Assembly (NCBI RefSeq): GCF_036174265.1
Contig: NZ_CP108055.1
Coordinates: 5,828,001-5,892,000 of the forward strand
Length of the DNA stretch: 64,000 nucleotides
Reading direction: 5' to 3'
Source: Streptomyces sp. NBC_00285
GTDB lineage: Bacteria > Actinomycetota > Actinomycetes > Streptomycetales > Streptomycetaceae
The position numbers were made by a program, and so were the translations under genes. The notes under the pieces are model-generated. The model searched no databases. It saw only the letters and a list, made by a program, of their open reading frames with translations, and was not told where the DNA came from. Below are positions 42,200 to 51,681 of the stretch, piece after piece. The stretch's first letter is position 1. Every line of letters begins with the position of its first letter.

Positions 42200-44158
42200 T
42201 CAGTCCTCGCTGGACGCGGCCGGCAGCTTCGTCTGGATGAGGTCCATGACCGATGAGTCGGTCAGGGTCGTCACGTCACCGAGCTGACGGTTCTCGGCGA
42301 CGTCCCGCAGCAGGCGGCGCATGATCTTGCCGGAGCGGGTCTTGGGCAGTTCCTGCACCGGCAGGACCCGCTTGGGCTTGGCGATCGGGCCAAGGGTGAC
42401 GCCGACGTGGTTGCGCAGGTCGGCGACGAGGTTCTCGTCCTCGGCGTTCGCGGTGCCGCGCAGGATCACGAAGGCCACGATCGCCTGCCCGGTCGTCTCG
42501 TCGGCGGCGCCGACGACGGCCGCCTCGGCGACCGAGGGGTGCGAGACGAGCGCCGACTCGACCTCCGTCGTCGAGATGTTGTGGCCGGAGACGAGCATGA
42601 CGTCGTCGACGCGCCCGAGGAGCCAGATGTCGCCGTCGTCGTCCTTCTTCGCGCCGTCGCCGGCGAAGTACCTGCCCTCGAAGCGCGACCAGTACGTGTC
42701 GAGGAAGCGCTGGTCGTCACCCCAGATCGTGCGCAGCATCGACGGCCACGGCTCGGTGAGGACGAGATAGCCGCCCCCGCCGTTGGGGACTTCCTCGGCC
42801 TCGTCGTCCACCACGGTGGCCGAGATGCCGGGCAGCGGGGTCTGCGCGGAACCGGGCTTGGTCGCGGTCACACCCGGCAGCGGGGAGATCATCATCGCGC
42901 CGGTCTCGGTCTGCCACCAGGTGTCCACGATCGGGGTCCGGTCCGCACCGATGTGCTTGCGGTACCAGATCCACGCCTCGGGGTTGATCGGCTCACCGAC
43001 CGAACCGAGCACACGCAGGCTGCTGAGGTCGAACTTCGCGGGGATGTCGTCACCCCACTTCATGAATGTACGGATCGCGGTGGGCGCCGTGTACAGGATG
43101 GTGACGCCGTACTTCTGGATGATCTCCCAGAAACGGCCCTGGTGCGGGGTGTCCGGCGTGCCCTCGTACATGACCTGGGTGGCACCGTTGGCGAGCGGGC
43201 CGTAGACGATGTAGGAGTGCCCGGTGACCCAGCCGACGTCGGCAGTGCACCAGTAGACGTCGGTCTCGGGCTTGAGGTCGAAGACGGCGTGGTGGGTGTA
43301 CGCGGTCTGGGTGAGGTAGCCGCCGGAGGTGTGCAGGATGCCCTTCGGCTTACCCGTCGTCCCGGACGTGTACAGGATGAACAGCGGCTGCTCGGCGCCG
43401 AACGCCTCCGGGGCGTGCTCGGCGGACTGCCGGTCGACGACCTCGTGCCACCACACGTCCCGGCTGTCGTTCCAGGCGACCTCCTGGCCGGTACGGCGGA
43501 CGACGAGCACGTGTTCGACGTTGCCGGCCTTGTCGGCGGCCTCGTCGACGGCGGGCTTGAGCGCGGACGGCTTGCCGCGCCGGTAGCCGCCGTCGGTGGT
43601 GATGACGACCTTGGCGTCGGCGTCCTGGATGCGGGTGGCGAGCGCGTCGGCGGAGAAGCCGCCGAAGACCACGGAGTGCGCGGCGCCGATCCGGGCGCAC
43701 GCGAGCATCGCGATCGCGGTCTCGGGGATCATCGGCATGTAGACGGCGACCCGGTCGCCCTTGCGCACGCCCAGCTCCAGCAGGGCGTTCGCGGCCTTGG
43801 AGACCTCGTCCTTGAGCTCGGCGTAGGTGATCGCGCGACTGTCGCCGGGCTCGCCCTCGAAGTGGATGGCGACCCGGTCGCCGTTGCCCGCCTCGACATG
43901 CCGGTCGACGCAGTTGTACGCCACATTGAGCTCGCCGTCCTTGAACCACTTGGCGAACGGCGGGTTCGACCAGTCCAGCGTCTCGGTCGGCTCGGTGGCC
44001 CAGCTCAGTCGGCGGGCCTGTTCGGCCCAGAAACCGAGCCGGTCAGCCTTGGCCTGCTCATACGCCTCCGCGGTGACGTTGGCGTTGGCGGCCAGGTCGG
44101 CGGGGGGTGCGAACCTGCGCTCTTCCTTGAGCAGGTTGGCCAGGCTTTCGTTGCTCAC
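42200..44158 (-). CDS. acs: Acetyl-coenzyme A synthetase
   Basis: A 652-residue AMP-forming enzyme that activates acetate to acetyl-CoA. The phosphate-binding loop is [18 protein letters not shown] (about residues 263-280). The acetate pocket strand is [16 protein letters not shown] and the adenine motif [10 protein letters not shown]. The C-terminal lid carries the regulatory lysine in [12 protein letters not shown] (near 615-626), the site acetylated and controlled by Pat/sirtuin systems in other bacteria. The GTG at 44158 gives the family length; the longer frame to 44296 has no coding character. A DasR-like site lies about 85 bases upstream. Confidence 0.94.
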   Translation of the reverse strand: MSNESLANLLKEERRFAPPADLAANANVTAEAYEQAKADRLGFWAEQARRLSWATEPTETLDWSNPPFAKWFKDGELNVAYNCVDRHVEAGNGDRVAIHFEGEPGDSRAITYAELKDEVSKAANALLELGVRKGDRVAVYMPMIPETAIAMLACARIGAAHSVVFGGFSADALATRIQDADAKVVITTDGGYRRGKPSALKPAVDEAADKAGNVEHVLVVRRTGQEVAWNDSRDVWWHEVVDRQSAEHAPEAFGAEQPLFILYTSGTTGKPKGILHTSGGYLTQTAYTHHAVFDLKPETDVYWCTADVGWVTGHSYIVYGPLANGATQVMYEGTPDTPHQGRFWEIIQKYGVTILYTAPTAIRTFMKWGDDIPAKFDLSSLRVLGSVGEPINPEAWIWYRKHIGADRTPIVDTWWQTETGAMMISPLPGVTATKPGSAQTPLPGISATVVDDEAEEVPNGGGGYLVLTEPWPSMLRTIWGDDQRFLDTYWSRFEGRYFAGDGAKKDDDGDIWLLGRVDDVMLVSGHNISTTEVESALVSHPSVAEAAVVGAADETTGQAIVAFVILRGTANAEDENLVADLRNHVGVTLGPIAKPKRVLPVQELPKTRSGKIMRRLLRDVAENRQLGDVTTLTDSSVMDLIQTKLPAASSED

Positions 44159-44241
44159 GGCATCTGCCTTTCCAGGGTGTCCGTTGTGTCCCGGGCCACA
44201 GCTCATCAGACCAAAGGTGCGATGACAAGGGTCGATTGGGA

Positions 44242-44257
44242 ATTGGTTTAGACCAGT
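44242..44257. promoter_or_regulatory. Predicted DasR-responsive element upstream of acs
   Basis: The - strand reads ACTGGTCTAAACCAAT, which differs from the DasR consensus (A-S-TGGTCTAGACCA-S-T) at two positions only. It lies between acs (-) and the divergent sigma factor gene. Confidence 0.6.
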
Positions 44258-44396
44258 CGGGCGTCGAGTCCGGCCGCCCGGGTCATCCGTACCCACGTAC
44301 GCCGACCAGGCGGAGTTCAGCGCCTGTAACGCCTTTCACACTCCCGCCCAAGTACGGGTGAAGCGCCATCGGCACATCGACGTGAAGGGAGCCCGA

Positions 44397-45032
44397 GTGG
44401 ACGGGATACGGGGCGGGCCGCGGGCGGCGGCTCGCGACCCACAGATCTTCGAGGAGTTCTACCGGCGCCATGTGGACGCGATCACGTCCTTCGTGGCCCG
44501 GCGTGTCGCCGACCCGCACACCGTGGCCGACCTGACCGCCGAGATCTTCCTGGCGGTCCTGGACTCGGCCCACACCTACCGCGCCTCCCGGGGCAGCGAA
44601 CGCGCGTGGCTGTACGGCATCGCCCGCAACGTCGTCGCCGGCGAGCGCCGCCGGGTCGCCCGCGAGACCGACCGCGCCCGGCGCATCTCGGGGCGGCGAC
44701 TGCTGGAGCCCGACGACATCGCCCGTCTGGAGGACAAGCTCGACGCGGAGAGCCCGGGCCGCCGCGCCCTGGCCGCGCTGGAACGGCTCCCCGCGGGGGA
44801 GAGAGCCGTCCTGGAACTCGTCGCAGTCGACCAGCTCACGGTCACCGAGGCCGCGACGGCGCTGGGCATCAGCCAGGTCGCGGCGCGTGTACGGCTGCAC
44901 CGGGCGCGCAAGTCCCTGCGGGGGGCGGCGGATTCGGCCGCCGTGGATGCGCCGGGCGCGGGTTCGCCGGGCGTGGGTCCGCGCGGGGCATCACTGTCGT
45001 ACGTCAGCGGAGGAAACGGGGGAGAGGCATGA
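44397..45032 (+). CDS. ECF-type RNA polymerase sigma factor
   Basis: A 211-residue sigma-70 family protein. Region 2 covers residues 20-85 (FEEFYRRHVDAITSFVARRV, later AWLYGIARNVVAGERR, which melts and binds the -10 element). Region 4 covers 125-185 (LPAGERAVLELVAVDQLTVT, EAATALGISQVAARVRLHRA). The last 30 residues are an Ala/Gly/Pro tail. The GTG at 44397 has GAAGGGA 6 bases upstream. The next gene starts in its stop codon and may encode its partner or a sensor. Confidence 0.86.
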   Translation: MDGIRGGPRAAARDPQIFEEFYRRHVDAITSFVARRVADPHTVADLTAEIFLAVLDSAHTYRASRGSERAWLYGIARNVVAGERRRVARETDRARRISGRRLLEPDDIARLEDKLDAESPGRRALAALERLPAGERAVLELVAVDQLTVTEAATALGISQVAARVRLHRARKSLRGAADSAAVDAPGAGSPGVGPRGASLSYVSGGNGGEA

Positions 45033-45652
45033 CGACGAGGACGACGTTCGAGGACCGGTTGCTGGCGGAGCTGCGGGAGGAGATCGAGCGGCGGCAGGCC
45101 GTGCCGGAACGGGCGCCGACCGCGCGTCGCCGTCTGCTCAGGGGGCCTGAGCGCATGGGCTCTGTGCTCAAGGGCTCTGTGCTCACGAGCCGTCGGCTGG
45201 CCCTGGCCGTGGCGGCCTGTGTGGTGGCCGGGCTCGGAGTGGTGCTGGCGCCCGGGACGCCGGCGGGCGCCCCGGCGTACGCGCTGGAGCGCCACGACGA
45301 CGGCACTGTCACGCTCACCGTCAAGGACCAGGACATCGACGTGGACGCCCAGCGTGAACTCGCGCGGAAGCTGCGCCAGAACGGCATCGAGACGGACGTG
45401 CAGATCCTCCGCCCCGGCTATGCCTGCAAGGGCGATCCGGTGCTCTGGGGAATCGATGTCCGGGGCGAACGGACTCCGCTCTTCGTCTTCCAGTGGACCC
45501 GGAAGATCACCCTGCGTCGCGGCAATGTGCTGGTCTTCGTGAACCTCAACGCTTGGACGGAGCCGTACAGGGTCTACGTCTACCCGACCGAGGCCGACGT
45601 CGAGCCCTGCGTCCCGGTGAAGCCGACGCCGAACCGGTCCCAGCGCGCCTAG
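45029..45652 (+). CDS. Hypothetical single-pass membrane protein, possible anti-sigma partner
   Basis: A 207-residue protein coupled to the ECF sigma gene by an ATGA overlap. An N-terminal cytoplasmic part of about 50 residues (FEDRLLAELREEIERRQAVP) is followed by a helix at about 54-75 (LALAVAACVVAGLGVVLAPG) and an outside domain with two cysteines (PGYACKGDP and VEPCVP). No HxxxCxxC zinc motif of classical anti-sigma factors is seen. The position suggests a regulator or target of the sigma factor; the family is unrecognised. Confidence 0.72.
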   Translation: MTTRTTFEDRLLAELREEIERRQAVPERAPTARRRLLRGPERMGSVLKGSVLTSRRLALAVAACVVAGLGVVLAPGTPAGAPAYALERHDDGTVTLTVKDQDIDVDAQRELARKLRQNGIETDVQILRPGYACKGDPVLWGIDVRGERTPLFVFQWTRKITLRRGNVLVFVNLNAWTEPYRVYVYPTEADVEPCVPVKPTPNRSQRA

Positions 45653-45668
45653 GCGAAGTGCCTGTCCG

Positions 45669-45706
45669 GCGGTGTGCAGCCTCTCCAACGGAGGGCCGCA
45701 CACCGC
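45669..45706. terminator. Hairpin between convergent genes
   Basis: GCGGTGTGC at 45669-45677 pairs with 45698-45706, with an inner CTCTCC/GGAG pairing. It lies between the sigma operon and the SulP gene. Confidence 0.55.
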
Positions 45707-45740
45707 GTGGCGGTCACCGTGAGGTCGGTCGCCGGCCGGC

Positions 45741-48140
45741 TCACACCGGCAGGTCGGTCGCCGCCTCCACATGGTCGAATCGCTCGTCCCCACCCGTCCC
45801 GCTGAGCAGGTACGACTGGGCCTCACCCACGTGGAAGTACATCCCGTGCAGCTCCAGCGCCCCTGCGCGCAGGGCCCGGGCGACCGAGTCGTGAGCGCTC
45901 AGATGCTCCAGCTGCTCCACCACGTTGGTCAGGCAGAGCTGTTCGACCGCGTCGGCGGGGGCCCGCCCGGCGAGCCTCGCCCAGGGGCGGCTGTCGTCGG
46001 CCATCCGCTCCAGACTCGGCAGTCCGTGCCGCAGCCACCGCTTCAGCGGGGTCTGGGCGCCGCCCGGCTCGGAGTTGAGCAGCGCCTGCATGGCCCCGCA
46101 GCCGGAGTGACCGCACACGGTGATGGACCGCACCTTCAGGATGTCCACGGCGTACTCGATCGCGGCCGCCACCGAGTCGTCCCCGCTCTCCTCGCCGGGC
46201 AGCGGGACGAGGTTGCCCACGTTGCGCACGACGAAGAGGTCGCCCGGGCCACTGGAGGTGATCATCGAGGTGACCAGCCGTGAGTCGGCGCAGGTGAGGA
46301 AGAGCTGCGACGGCTGCTGGCCCTCGCGCGCCAGCCGGGCCAGCTCGCCCCGCACGATCGGCGCGGTGTTGCGCTGGAACGCGCTGATCCCACGGGCCAG
46401 TTCACGCCCGCTCGACTCACGGGGCGCGCTCGGACCGAGCGCTGTACCGGGCTCACCGGGCGCTCCCGGTGCTGTGGCGGCGGACGCGGTGTTCGGGCGC
46501 TCGCACTGGTGATTGCGCCAGGCCGTCCAGGGACGGCAGCGGCAGTCGGCGGAATCGGACGGCTCGGCGATCCGTGTGCCCGGTCTGCGGCCGGTCAGCT
46601 CGACCGTGCCGCCCTGCGCGGTGTGCGTCTTCTGCCAGTCGTGGAGCGACTCGTACGCCGCGTGGTCCATGAACGACCCGTCCAACTCCACGACGGCGTC
46701 GGCGCCTTGAGGGACGAGATGCAGGGCCCGGCTGAGCCGGGGCACCGCCAGGAACGTCAACTGGCCTCGTACGTGTACGTGATGGACTCCCTCCCTCGCG
46801 TCGTGCGTGATGCGGGTGCGGGTGAGGCGGTGCAGGGCGACCCCGACCGCGACGGCGATCCCCAGCGTGACGCCCTCCAGGACGCCGAGGAGGACCACAC
46901 CGAGGGTGGTGACGGCGTAGACCAGCACTTCTCGGTGGCGGGTCACCGTACGGATGTGGTGCAGGGACACCATCTGGATGCCGACGGCCATCACCAGGGC
47001 GGCGAGCGAGGCGAGCGGGATGAACTCCAGGACCGGGACCATCAGCAGCGCGGCGATCACTACGAGAACGCCGTGCAGCATCGTGGAGTTCCGACTGACG
47101 GCACCCGCCTGGACATTCGCCGAACTCCGCACCGCCACACCGGCGACGGGCAGTCCGCCGAGCGTGCCGGAGACGATGTTGGCGGCGCCCTGTCCCAGCA
47201 ACTCGCGGTCCAGATGGGAGCGGCCGACACGGGCAGCGCGGCCGGTGGTGAGCAGATCGGGGCGGCCGGCGACCAGCTTGTCCACGGCGACCGCGCCGAG
47301 CAGTGACTGCACGCTGCACACCAGCGTCGTGGTGAGCACGGCGGCGACGAGGCCCAGCACGGGGCCTTCGGGCAGTCCGGCCAGGGCATGGCTGCTCCAG
47401 GACGGCAGGTCGACCCTGGGCAGGGTCAGCCCGGCGAGCGAGGCGGCGACGGTGGCTCCGCCGACGGCGACGAGGGCGGCAGGGATCCTGTGCAGCAGCT
47501 GACCGGCCCGGCCGGGGATGCGCGGCCAGAGGAAGAGCAGCAACAGGGTCAGCGCGCTGGCCGACACCGCGGACGGTTGGACGCGCGCCAACTGGGACGG
47601 CAGACCACGGAGGTTGTCGAGGACGGCGCTGTGCGGGGTGCCGCCGAGGACGATGTGCAGTTGGGCCACGGCGATGGTGACGCCGATGCCGGCGAGCATG
47701 CCGTGCACGATCGCGGGGCTGACGGCGAGCGCGGTGCGGGCCACGCGCAGGCAGCCGAGGCAGAGTTGGACCACTCCGGCCAGGACGGTGATGGCGCAGG
47801 TCGTCCGCCAGCCGTAACGGTGAATCAGGTCGGCGGTGACCACGGTGAGTCCGGCGGCGGGGCCGCTGACCTGGAGGGGGGATCCGCCGAGCCGACCGGC
47901 GACGATCCCTCCGACGGCGGCGGCCACGAGGCCGGCCTGGAGGGGCGCTCCGGTGGCGAGGGCGATGCCCAGGGACAGGGGCAGGGCGATCAGGAAGACC
48001 GCGATCGAGGCCGACACGTCGGCACCCGCGATGCGGAAGCGGCGGGGCGGTGTCGGCGGGGGGCTGTGGGGTCGGTGGGTGCGCCTCGTACGGTCCGAGT
48101 CGCTCGGGTCGGTGGTGCGGGCGGGGACGCAGGCTGACAT
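45741..48140 (-). CDS. SulP anion transporter fused to a beta-carbonic anhydrase
   Basis: A 799-residue fusion. Residues 30-420 are a SulP/SLC26 transporter (SIAVFLIALPLSLGIALATG, the motif GLPVAGVAVRSSANVQAGAV). Residues about 435-520 form a STAS-like domain (VHVRGQLTFLAVPRLSRALH). The C-terminal 230 residues are a beta-carbonic anhydrase with zinc ligands in LTCADSRLV (C-x-D-x-R) and VCGHSGCGAM (H-x2-C). Such fusions are taken to couple bicarbonate transport with CO2 interconversion, giving bicarbonate uptake for anaplerosis or pH control. The ATG at 48140 is chosen for GGAGGAG 8 bases upstream. Confidence 0.92.
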   Translation of the reverse strand: MSACVPARTTDPSDSDRTRRTHRPHSPPPTPPRRFRIAGADVSASIAVFLIALPLSLGIALATGAPLQAGLVAAAVGGIVAGRLGGSPLQVSGPAAGLTVVTADLIHRYGWRTTCAITVLAGVVQLCLGCLRVARTALAVSPAIVHGMLAGIGVTIAVAQLHIVLGGTPHSAVLDNLRGLPSQLARVQPSAVSASALTLLLLFLWPRIPGRAGQLLHRIPAALVAVGGATVAASLAGLTLPRVDLPSWSSHALAGLPEGPVLGLVAAVLTTTLVCSVQSLLGAVAVDKLVAGRPDLLTTGRAARVGRSHLDRELLGQGAANIVSGTLGGLPVAGVAVRSSANVQAGAVSRNSTMLHGVLVVIAALLMVPVLEFIPLASLAALVMAVGIQMVSLHHIRTVTRHREVLVYAVTTLGVVLLGVLEGVTLGIAVAVGVALHRLTRTRITHDAREGVHHVHVRGQLTFLAVPRLSRALHLVPQGADAVVELDGSFMDHAAYESLHDWQKTHTAQGGTVELTGRRPGTRIAEPSDSADCRCRPWTAWRNHQCERPNTASAATAPGAPGEPGTALGPSAPRESSGRELARGISAFQRNTAPIVRGELARLAREGQQPSQLFLTCADSRLVTSMITSSGPGDLFVVRNVGNLVPLPGEESGDDSVAAAIEYAVDILKVRSITVCGHSGCGAMQALLNSEPGGAQTPLKRWLRHGLPSLERMADDSRPWARLAGRAPADAVEQLCLTNVVEQLEHLSAHDSVARALRAGALELHGMYFHVGEAQSYLLSGTGGDERFDHVEAATDLPV

Positions 48141-48439
48141 ATTTCCCGTCTCCTCCGGGGCAGCGCGGTCGCGGAACAGGTGGACCCCCATCGGTGACGG
48201 AGGGTCGGGTCGCGGCCGTGGGTCACGGCGTGCAGCGGCGGGATGGATCAACGCTCGGTAAATGGATCGTAATGCAGAGTAAAGGCCAGGCATAGACTTT
48301 CCGGTCAAATAGGCTAACAACTCCCCTGAATGGGTGAAGTGGCAATTTCATCGGCTTGTCGTATTAATTCCTTCTCGGTCTCATGCGAACTTGGCGGCGC
48401 TGTCGTTGGCCCCGAGAGAAGGAAGAAGGTGGGCGGAAG
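48141..48439. other. Divergent intergenic region
   Basis: There is no gene here. It is A/T-richer near 48270-48380 and should hold both promoters for the SulP fusion (-) and the lipoprotein (+). Confidence 0.5.
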
Positions 48440-49717
48440 ATGGCCGCCACCCAGAGGATTGCCGCGGGAGCCGTGGTCGCCGCGGTCTGTGCCGCCTCAC
48501 TGGCCGGTTGCGCGACCGGCACCGACGCCTCGAAAGGAGGGGTTGCCGGTCCGCAGAAGGCGAAGCCGGCCCAGGCACCCCCCAAGCACGTGGTCCGCCT
48601 GATCGGCGACGGCTCCACCTCGTACACCGGAGCCCAGCCGCACCTGCCCAGAGCCGAGCGCCTGAAGCCCGGTCAGAAGCCCCCGCAGTTCGTGGTCTTC
48701 TCCTGGGACGGCGCGGGCGAGGACAGCCAGAAGCTGTTCTCCCACTTCCGCGAGGTCGCCAAGGCGAACCACGCGACGATGACGTACTTCCTGAGCGGCG
48801 TGTACATGCTGCCGGAGGAAAAGCGCGACGAGTACAAGCCGCCGCAGCACTCCCCGGGCCGCTCCGACATCGGCTTCAACGACGAGCAGGGCATCGCCGA
48901 CACCGTCAAGCAGCTGCGCCTCGCGTGGCTGGAGGGCAACGAGATCGGCACCCACTTCAACGGCCACTTCTGCGGCAGCGGCGGTGGGGTCGGCCAGTGG
49001 TCGGTCGAGGAGTGGAAGGACGAGATCGCCCAGGCGAAGAAGTTCGTGAAGTCCTGGAAGACCAACACGGGGATGACGAAGGCGTCCCCGCTGCCGTTCG
49101 ACTACGACAAGGAGCTCATCGGCGCCCGCACCCCCTGCCTGGAGGGTCAGAAGAACTTCATGCGGGCCGCCGCCGAGCTGGGCTTCCGCTACGACACCAG
49201 CGGCGTCAATGAGCAGCTGTGGCCGAAGAAGAAGCAGGGCCTGTGGGACCTGTCGATGCAGCTCGTGCCCTTCCCCGGGCACTCCTACGAGCAGCTCACT
49301 ATGGACTACAACTTCATGGTCAACCAGTCCGGCACCGCGACCCAGGGCGACCCGAACAAGTACGAGTTCTGGGGCGACCAGATGCGCGACGGCCTGCTCA
49401 AGGGCTTCCACCGGGCCTACGACGGCAACCGCGCTCCCCTGATCCTCGGCAACCACTTCGAGTCCTGGAACGGCGGCACCTACATGCGTGCCGTCAAGGA
49501 GACCGTCGAGCGGGTGTGCAACAAGCCCGACGTGCGCTGTGTCTCCTTCCGGCAGCTCGCCGACTGGCTGGACGCCCAGGACCCGAAGACCCTTCAGAAG
49601 CTGGGCGCCCTGGAGGTCGGCGAGGCACCGAAGCAGGGCTGGCCGGCCTTCATGTCCGGCAGCCCCGCTCCGGCACCGAAGGGAGTACCGGGGGCGCCGG
49701 CGGCCAAGAAGCAGTAG
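48440..49717 (+). CDS. Polysaccharide deacetylase-like lipoprotein
   Basis: A 425-residue secreted lipoprotein. The signal peptide ends in the lipobox LAGC (VAAVCAASLAGC), so the cysteine near residue 23 is lipid-anchored. The body has the NodB-fold pattern: VVFSWDGAGED (the T/D region, here W-D-G), MTYFLSGVYML, the metal-type EIGTHFNGHFCG, EEWKDEIAQAKKFV, and the late ILGNHFESWNGG with histidine. The family removes acetyl groups from cell-wall or other polysaccharides. The N-terminal FSFDDG motif is altered to FSWDGAG, so activity may differ. The ATG at 48440 follows GGGCGGAAG. Confidence 0.83.
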   Translation: MAATQRIAAGAVVAAVCAASLAGCATGTDASKGGVAGPQKAKPAQAPPKHVVRLIGDGSTSYTGAQPHLPRAERLKPGQKPPQFVVFSWDGAGEDSQKLFSHFREVAKANHATMTYFLSGVYMLPEEKRDEYKPPQHSPGRSDIGFNDEQGIADTVKQLRLAWLEGNEIGTHFNGHFCGSGGGVGQWSVEEWKDEIAQAKKFVKSWKTNTGMTKASPLPFDYDKELIGARTPCLEGQKNFMRAAAELGFRYDTSGVNEQLWPKKKQGLWDLSMQLVPFPGHSYEQLTMDYNFMVNQSGTATQGDPNKYEFWGDQMRDGLLKGFHRAYDGNRAPLILGNHFESWNGGTYMRAVKETVERVCNKPDVRCVSFRQLADWLDAQDPKTLQKLGALEVGEAPKQGWPAFMSGSPAPAPKGVPGAPAAKKQ

Positions 49718-49720
49718 CCG

Positions 49721-50707
49721 TCAGACGGTCGCTGCCGTCACCGCGCTCTCGCCGAGCACGAACGAGGGGTCGATCTGCGCCGCCAGGTCGGCCCCCGTGC
49801 GCTCGTTGCCCCAGGACTCGGCGTTCTTCAGATGGAAGTGCACCATCTGCCGGGTGTAGCGCTCCCAGTCCCGCAGGTCGTACGTCGCGTCGACAGCCGT
49901 CCGCAACCTGTGCAGGGCGCGGCGGTTGACGTCCTCCAGGAGAGCGAACCGGGGCGGCCGCCCCTTCTCCAGGGCGCGTACCCAGTCGGAGTGCCCGAGC
50001 GTCACCAGCAGGTCGTCCCCGACCTCGGCGCGGAGGAAGTCGAGGTCGTCCTGGCCCTGCACCTTGTTGCCGACGACTCGCAGGGTGACGCCGAAGTCGC
50101 GGGCGTACTCCTTGTACTGGCGATAGACGGAGACCCCCTTCCGGGTCGGCTCGACGACGAGGAACGTGATGTCGAAGCGGGTGAACATGCCGGAGGCGAA
50201 GGAGTCGGAGCCCGCCGTCATGTCCACCACGACGTACTCACCCCGCCCGTCCACCAGGTGGTTCAGGCACAGCTCCACCGCTCCGGTCTTGGAGTGGTAG
50301 CAGGCGACCCCCAGGTCGGCGTCCGTGAAGGGGCCGGTGACCATCAAACGGACCACGTCGCCGTCGAGTTCCACCGGCCGGGCGCAGGCGTCGTACAGCG
50401 GGTTGTCCTCGCGCACCCGCAGCAGCCGCGAGCCCTCGCCGGGCGGAGTGGTCTTGATCATCTCCGCGGCGGAGGCGATCCGCGGGTTGCTGCCGCGCAG
50501 GTACTCCTTGATCAGCGGCAGTCGGTCGCCCAGCGCGGGCAGCGCGGCAGCCTCCGCGTCGTCCAGGCCGAGCGCCGGTCCCAGATGCTGGTTGATGTCG
50601 GCATCGACGGCGATCACCGGTGCTCCGGTGGTCGCGAGATGGCGGATGAGCAGGGAGGACAGGGTGGTCTTGCCGCTGCCGCCCTTCCCGACGAAAGCAA
50701 TTTTCAT
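49721..50707 (-). CDS. MinD/CooC-like ATP-binding protein
   Basis: A 328-residue SIMIBI NTPase. The deviant Walker A is VGKGGSGKTTLSSLLI (residues 5-20), with VIAVDADINQHLGPALG as the following strand and YVVVDMTAGSDSFASGMF as Walker B. Its closest named relatives are CooC-type nickel-insertion ATPases. No partner metalloenzyme is nearby, so the function is open. The ATG at 50707 is preferred; a GTG at 50713 is possible. It is divergent from the Fic-like gene, with a palindrome in that region. Confidence 0.8.
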   Translation of the reverse strand: MKIAFVGKGGSGKTTLSSLLIRHLATTGAPVIAVDADINQHLGPALGLDDAEAAALPALGDRLPLIKEYLRGSNPRIASAAEMIKTTPPGEGSRLLRVREDNPLYDACARPVELDGDVVRLMVTGPFTDADLGVACYHSKTGAVELCLNHLVDGRGEYVVVDMTAGSDSFASGMFTRFDITFLVVEPTRKGVSVYRQYKEYARDFGVTLRVVGNKVQGQDDLDFLRAEVGDDLLVTLGHSDWVRALEKGRPPRFALLEDVNRRALHRLRTAVDATYDLRDWERYTRQMVHFHLKNAESWGNERTGADLAAQIDPSFVLGESAVTAATV

Positions 50708-50790
50708 GTTCACGAAGCGTAGTCGTGAGATAGCCGTGCGTGTCAGCGGTGCGTGAAGAAGACCACTCCATCGAGGAGTGTGGGGCTGGG

Positions 50791-51633
50791 ATGCGTAATG
50801 TCGTACTCATGAGTACGACAGGCGCGACCGCCGATCCGCTCGCGGCCCTGGGCTCGCTGCCCGGCGTGGCCGAGTCCGTGGAGTCCGTGCGCAAGTCCGT
50901 GGACCGGGTCTACGGACACCGTGTCATGCGGCGCCGCAGCAACGAGATCACCTCAGAGGCGGCCCTGCGCGGAGCCCGCGGCTCAGCCGCGCTGTCCGGT
51001 GCGGACTGGGCCCTCGAAGAGGTGCGCCGGCGTTCGGACTTCGGTGTCGACGACGAGGCACGGGTCATGGGTGCGGCTCTGAGGTTGACCGCCGAGGCCG
51101 GCCAACTGCTGTCCATCTGGCGGCAGTCACCCCTGCGCGTGCTGGCCCGGCTGCACCTGGTGGCCGCGGCCACCGACGGGGAGGAGGTCGGGCGTCCGCG
51201 TCAGGCGGGTGAGGCCGTCCAGGAGCCACTCATCGAGCTGTCACCGCCGGGCGCGGCAGAGGTCTCGGTCCGGCTGGAGGGGCTGTCCGAGCTGATCATC
51301 GCGGGCGGCTCCGCCCCCGCCCTGGTCACGGCAGCCGTCGTACAGGGAGAACTGCTCGCCCTGAGGCCCTTCGTCTCGTACAACGGCCTGGTCGCGCGTG
51401 CGGCGGCGCGGGTCGTCCTGGTCGGCAGCGGCCTCGACCCGAAGTCGGTCTGCCCGGCTGAGGTCGGTCACGCCGAACTGGGCCGCGCGGCCTATCTGGC
51501 GGCACTGGACGGATACGTCTCCGGCACCCCCGAGGGCATGGCCGCCTGGATCGCCCACTGCGGCAGGGCGATCGAACTGGGAGCCCGCGAGTCGACCGCG
51601 GTGTGCGAGGCGCTCCAGCGCGGGGCGGCGTAA
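50791..51633 (+). CDS. Fic-like protein with a degenerate active-site motif
   Basis: A 280-residue soluble, mostly helical protein. The segment LRPFVSYNGLVARAAARVVL (about residues 198-217) aligns by eye with the Fic signature HPF-x-(D/E)-GN-G-R-x-x-R, but lacks the catalytic His (Arg here) and the acidic residue. N-terminal ITSEAALRGARGSAALSGAD resembles the inhibitory-helix part of Fic proteins. AMP-transfer activity is therefore doubtful. Two starts are possible: ATG 50791, with GAGGAG 12 bases upstream, and ATG 50809, in the middle of a 22-bp palindrome. I recall the S. coelicolor neighbour being labelled an oxidoreductase, which this sequence does not support. Confidence 0.65.
   Translation: MRNVVLMSTTGATADPLAALGSLPGVAESVESVRKSVDRVYGHRVMRRRSNEITSEAALRGARGSAALSGADWALEEVRRRSDFGVDDEARVMGAALRLTAEAGQLLSIWRQSPLRVLARLHLVAAATDGEEVGRPRQAGEAVQEPLIELSPPGAAEVSVRLEGLSELIIAGGSAPALVTAAVVQGELLALRPFVSYNGLVARAAARVVLVGSGLDPKSVCPAEVGHAELGRAAYLAALDGYVSGTPEGMAAWIAHCGRAIELGARESTAVCEALQRGAA
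50799..50820. promoter_or_regulatory. Perfect 22-bp palindrome over the Fic-like start
   Basis: TGTCGTACTCA followed by its exact complement TGAGTACGACA. The ATG at 50809 lies at its centre. It could be an operator for a dimeric repressor or an RNA hairpin that controls translation of either start. Confidence 0.7.
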
Positions 51634-51651
51634 AAGGCCCCGGAACAGGGA

Positions 51652-51681
51652 TGCGGCGGTACGAGGATTCGTACCGCCGCA
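51652..51681. terminator. 13-bp hairpin behind the Fic-like gene
   Basis: TGCGGCGGTACGA (51652-51664) pairs perfectly with 51669-51681 around GGAT. It starts 19 bases after the stop. Confidence 0.8.
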
